Assembly (NCBI RefSeq): GCF_000090795.2
Contig: NW_003546319.1
Span: forward strand, 192,337-215,230
Reading direction: 5' to 3'
DNA from: Amphimedon queenslandica
Taxonomy: Eukaryota > Porifera > Demospongiae > Haplosclerida > Niphatidae
DNA length: 22,894 bases
Made by a program: the position numbers and the translations under genes. Below are positions 19,403 to 22,894 of this stretch, one piece after another; within the stretch, counting starts at the first letter, position 1; each line of letters opens with the position of its first letter. The notes below the pieces were generated by a model. The model did not search any database, was not told the origin of the DNA, and saw only the letters and a list, made by a program, of their open reading frames with translations.

Positions 19403-19732
19403 GAGAATGGAGCAGCATCAATGAGAGGGTATAGGAGAAACTACATATTGGGAAAAAATGGGCGCCATTTTGATTTATACATTACAGAACTTACCTAGTC
19501 TCTTTTCAAAGGCAGTGAGTGTGTTCAGTGTTCAATATGCGCCTCATTAAATCCTCCAGTAGACAGGGAGAGACTCGGGGACTCTGAAGGACAAAGATGG
19601 CGGGTGATTCGTTGGATTTTTTGAAAAAGATGGCGGCTATCTAGGGGAAGAGATAGTTATACGGAGAGTCCACGGAGAGGGGCATTCCCTAAAGATTACG
19701 GGATTAAGGCGGAGTAACCACTCCTATTCAAA
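19403..19732. promoter_or_regulatory. Divergent promoter PRRC2 / PEX2 with YY1-like motifs
   Basis: 330 nt between the two start codons. ATGGCG-core motifs occur at 19463-19471 (minus strand, CAAAATGGCGCC), 19593-19604 (AAAGATGGCGGG), 19626-19637 (AAAGATGGCGGC) and 19730-19738 (AAAATGGCG, overlapping the PEX2 ATG). AAGATGGCGGC is the classic YY1 site, known to act near the start sites of housekeeping genes. No TATA box is seen. On the PRRC2 side a likely 54-nt 5' UTR intron lies at 19496-19443 (gtaagt donor, atatgtag acceptor); the first motif would then lie inside that intron. Confidence 0.7.
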
Positions 19733-20572
19733 ATGGCGTCGGCTGAGAAGGTGATCAGAATCAGCCAATTAGATGCTTTGGAGCTAGATAACGAGCTATT
19801 CGGAACTATGCAAGATCGATTCTTTCATATATTTGGATTTCTACCTAGTTCTGCGTTAATAGAGAGACTTAGACCAGAATTGAAGACACTTTTAACATGT
19901 CTGCTCTACAAGTTCTCATTATTTCAAGCTGGGAATTGCACTTTTGGTCAAGGATTCATGTCTCTTCAATACACACAGAAAGACAACTCTCATCTCACCT
20001 CAAGACAAAAATGGCTACTACTTTGTCTTCTCCTCCTACCTCCCTGGCTATCAGAAAGATTTGAAAACGTAACAAATCTATTTTTCCCTAATTTCAGAGC
20101 TGATAGGGTACTCAATATTGCAAAAGGACTCTTCCAACTATGCAATTTATTAAATTTTTGCTTGTTCCTCCTCTATGGTCAGTATCCCTCATTGATAGAG
20201 CGTCTTTTACATCTCAAAATGACTCCATCCAGACCTCAGGTACTACGAGAACTGAGTTATGATTACATGAATAGAGAAATCATTTGGTTTGGGTTTTCCG
20301 AGTTTCTTTTCTCCGTGTTACCACTACTCAATTTACAATCATTAAAGAACTCTTATAATAAGATCCTTCACAGTTTGGTTGGTGATAGAGAGACAGCAGT
20401 GGCTCCTAATGTGTGTGTGTATTGTAATGGAGTACCAGTACTACCTCAAGTATCAACTTGTAGACATTTATTTTGTTATTATTGTATTGCTGCTAATGTA
20501 CTAGCTGATTCTAACTTTCCTTGTCCTGTATGTAATGAAAGAGTGACTGATTTCACTCATTATAATGTATAA
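19733..20572 (+). CDS. PEX2: PEX2, peroxisomal RING E3 ligase (intronless)
   Basis: A single open frame of 279 aa. The N-terminal VIRISQLDALELDNEL is a hallmark of PEX2 (human: RVLRISQLDALEL). The middle has the Pex2/Pex12 N-terminal domain with hydrophobic segments (WLLLCLLLLPPWLSERF, LLNFCLFLLYGQYPSLIERL, FSEFLFSVLPLLNLQSL) and the conserved YMNREIIWFGFSEFL. A C-terminal C3HC4 RING (residues about 227-270) shows CVYC, STCRHLFCYYC and CPVC. PEX2 acts with PEX10 and PEX12 in the peroxisomal membrane to ubiquitinate PEX5 for recycling. Length is near the usual 300 aa. It is the one clearly intronless recognised gene among multi-exon neighbours. The ATG overlaps a YY1-like motif. Confidence 0.97.
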   Translation: MASAEKVIRISQLDALELDNELFGTMQDRFFHIFGFLPSSALIERLRPELKTLLTCLLYKFSLFQAGNCTFGQGFMSLQYTQKDNSHLTSRQKWLLLCLLLLPPWLSERFENVTNLFFPNFRADRVLNIAKGLFQLCNLLNFCLFLLYGQYPSLIERLLHLKMTPSRPQVLRELSYDYMNREIIWFGFSEFLFSVLPLLNLQSLKNSYNKILHSLVGDRETAVAPNVCVYCNGVPVLPQVSTCRHLFCYYCIAANVLADSNFPCPVCNERVTDFTHYNV

Positions 20573-20720
20573 CATAGTTTGTATACTACGTACATGTATG
20601 TATTAACTTCCTCAAAAATGAATAATTAAAAAAAAATCAAACTTTTTGTTGCAAAGTTTTACAAACAAAATGTAATCAAATTATTTTAAAAAGCAATGTA
20701 GCATAATTATTAATAGCAGA

Positions 20721-22894
20721 TCAATAATTCAGTTGATGCTCTTTTCTGATATTTCTAGCAACCTCCTTATGTCCAATGTCATCTAAAGCTTTGGCGAGTG
20801 ATGCCCATGATTTGTCTTGTTGCTTGGTGCTGTCTTCTCTTTTCAACCAAGTATAAAAACATTTTTCAAAGCATTTTTCAAGACATTCTCCATATTCTTC
20901 ATTAATTTCATCAAGTGTAGAATCTTCAAGTCCCAGTCGACGGCCAAGTTTTTTCCAGTCACGATCAGGGAAATGATTTTGCTTCAGTGTGTCAATAACA
21001 TAATTCAAATCTTTAAGGTCTTTAATTTAACAAATGATTAAATATAATATTAGCATTAAAAATTTACTTACTCAGTTCTCTTTTTTTCTCTCCTCTTACA
21101 TTATGAGATGCTATTCCTGGATAACGAAAATTTCCTCTAGCCCCTGCCTATAGAATGAGATAGAGTTGTTAAACACAAGTTACATTGCTGATGCATGTTT
21201 GTTTACCTTGTCATTTGGATCAGCCCCACCAAATATTGAAAGATTAGCATAATTTGGTTTATTGGGCAGCACATCACAAACTTGCTTTCCACGTGATTCT
21301 GATGTTTCTGGTGTTGGGTTGATGAAATCCTGTTTCCCCAATTTTATAAAGTTTTCGACAAAATACGCTACTCTTGTTCTTGGTTTATCAATAGGGTATT
21401 TCAAATTATCAGGATCAATGACAAAGGCTTCTGTATTAAGAGTAGGACAAAATTTTCCACGAATAGCCAAAACATCGCCAATCAATCGTCTTCTCAACAT
21501 AATCATCTTAGATTCTTTTGCCCCCTTTTCACATGACATTAAAACTAAAACACATTGATTTTCATCAAGAAGTTCTAGCAACGTAGTGATGCCATTGCTA
21601 TCAGTCCATTTTATGCCGTTCTTTCAAAATAAACACTGAAATTTACTGTGTCTAGTTCTGGAAGCTTCTTCAACTGCATATTTCATGGAAAAGTGCAATA
21701 ATAGAGAATTGAAGAACCGTTGTGGAAATAAATCATGAAGATTTGTACATTTTAGGTACCACCCAAATACAAACTCATGAGGTATAATTGGTCTTTCTAT
21801 GGTCACAGATGATGGAAAAAAAAGACAAAGTATGTCTTTTAGACCAATATCTTGACCTTTTTCCACAAGATTTGTCTGTATCAAAAAAAATGGTGAAACC
21901 ATATGGCATAGCCCCATGCTTTCCAAGAAACTAATTAGCATTACAGAATCATAGTCTGGGAACATTTTTTCAAGTTTGGAAACAGTAATGATGCCATTAT
22001 TAGGAATTTTACTTCCTTCAAATGGTGAAAAAAGGACACCATCTACATGTTTCAATAGTACTTCCTTGTTTTTAACAACCCACATCCTGCCGCTATGACG
22101 AGTTTTAATGCAACTGGAATCAGATGTCCATACTTCTTCGTTGTCATCTTCACAATTGAGATAGTAAATTAAACCAGTTGAATGCAATGAAGACAATATA
22201 GATAGGATCTGTTTACCATCATGAGTGGGAAGAAAACATTCACCGACTTTTGTTGCTGCATCATGAGCGATGTCATTTAAAGCTAAGATATCTTTTTCAT
22301 TTTCTTGAAGTAATTTGTACATCATGTGGCAATACAATGTTAACGATTTTTTATTATTATCACGAATATAGCTACAGGCACTTTGTAAATTTTTGAGAAA
22401 TGAATTTATGTCGGCACCATTAAGCCTACGGCAATCTAAATATACAATAACATCGTCATTTCTAAGCAACTCCTTTTTAATTTTTCGTCTAATCATTCCT
22501 CTCTCTTCTTCAGTATTTAAACAATCAACATGGCTTGCAACTACAATTACTTTGCAATCATCTTTTGCTTTTTGTATTTCATTCCTAACAACTGATAGCC
22601 ATTGCTTAAGGTGTATCAAATAGTCACTGTTGGACACGTCAACTACAATGATGAAAACAGCAGCAGATCCTTGTAGGATATTCTCAATAACAGCGGTGTG
22701 ACTTAAATAGTATTGCGATTGGCCAGCAAAGTCATGAAGAACAATATTTTGAAGCTGATGGTGCCTTTTAAGGTTAATGGGAACAATACCTGCAGTAAGT
22801 GGTGTAATTTCATTTTCATCAACATATCTTGCTAAAATAGGCATAGAGCTACCAGTCTTTTCAATGACCTTACTAAGTGTACTTTTACCAGCTC
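20721..22894 (-). CDS. Roc-COR-Death protein, DAPK-like C-terminal layout (partial, in-frame TGA)
   Basis: Runs off the right edge. Exons: (edge) 22894-21207, 21147-21072, 21019-20721; phases 0 and 1; 686 codon positions visible. The window opens inside a P-loop (AGKSTL). DFAGQ (22733-22719) is the G3 box, SHVD (22535-22524) replaces NKxD as in Roc domains, and LDCRRLN may be G5. A COR-like region follows (FFNSLLLHFSMKY, SMGLCHMV). After two short introns comes a Death domain (about 21008-20740; DWKKLGRRLGLEDSTLDEI, WASLAKALDDIGHKEVARNI). GTPase-COR-Death is the C-terminal order of DAPK1 and of invertebrate ROCO proteins; kinase, ankyrin or LRR parts would lie outside. One in-frame TGA (21626-21624) interrupts COR with both sides open in the same frame. 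Either a nonsense allele, pseudogene or base error. Tail-to-tail with PEX2 (148 nt). Confidence 0.8.
21624..21626 (-). other. In-frame TGA inside the COR region
   Basis: Upstream the frame ends SKFQCLF; directly downstream the same frame continues KNGIKWTDSNGITTLLELL. A Trp (TGG) at this site would give a C-x-x-W-K-x-G-I word typical of COR C-terminal parts. The only phase-neutral GT-AG removal I see (39 nt, gtgttt to gatag) is shorter than any other intron here and would delete the motif. Confidence 0.85.

Noticed and set aside
21588..21626. A 39-nt intron (gtgttt...gatag) removing the TGA in the Roc-COR gene
   Set aside because: It keeps frame but has a poor donor, is shorter than any other intron here (minimum about 49 nt) and would delete the apparently conserved KNGIKW part. 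Kept only as a remote option.

Overview
The window is animal nuclear DNA. Its genes are built from many small exons with GT-AG introns, intergenic gaps are short, introns are AT-rich and full of microsatellites, and the recognisable genes are metazoan families (KLHL20, PRRC2/BAT2, ANKRD45, PEX2, an AKNA-like protein, a Roc-COR-Death protein). Eight genes in 23 kb, introns down to about 50 nt and an unassigned 7TM receptor suggest a compact non-bilaterian animal; a demosponge such as Amphimedon is my best guess (inference only). I found no bacterial-type operons, CRISPR arrays, tRNA or rRNA genes, or transposase/RT genes.

Layout, left to right: (1) 1-374 (+), last exon of a type I membrane protein; (2) 641-3474 (+), six-exon AKNA-like coiled-coil protein; (3) 3596-6723 (-), six-exon KLHL20 orthologue, tail-to-tail with gene 2; (4) 7023-7956 (+), four-exon ANKRD45 orthologue, head-to-head with KLHL20 across 299 nt; (5) 8147-9190 (-), 7TM receptor, tail-to-tail with ANKRD45; (6) 9874-19402 (-), ten-coding-exon PRRC2 protein of about 2,216 aa; (7) 19733-20572 (+), intronless PEX2, head-to-head with PRRC2 across 330 nt; (8) 20721-22894 (-), 3' part of a Roc-COR-Death gene running off the right edge and carrying one in-frame TGA. 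Every exon junction below was chosen so that reading phase is kept across GT-AG borders.

Functionally the genes do not form one pathway. KLHL20 is a Cullin-3 substrate adaptor, and the Roc-COR-Death protein has the C-terminal layout of DAPK1, a known KLHL20 substrate. PRRC2 is an RNA/translation-associated scaffold. PEX2 is a peroxisomal RING ubiquitin ligase.

Most notable: (a) the gene set (KLHL20-ANKRD45 head-to-head, PRRC2, AKNA-like) recalls the vertebrate MHC paralogon regions, suggesting very old linkage; (b) an intronic repeat of about 177-189 bp, tandem in two different genes, single and inverted in a third intron and perhaps decayed in a fourth; (c) about 40 copies of a GC-rich TGGGCGTGGC-like word across PRRC2 exons, in both orientations and several frames; (d) complementary CU/GA tracts around KLHL20 exon 3; (e) YY1-like motifs in the PRRC2/PEX2 promoter; (f) the TGA in the Roc-COR gene where a Trp codon seems expected.
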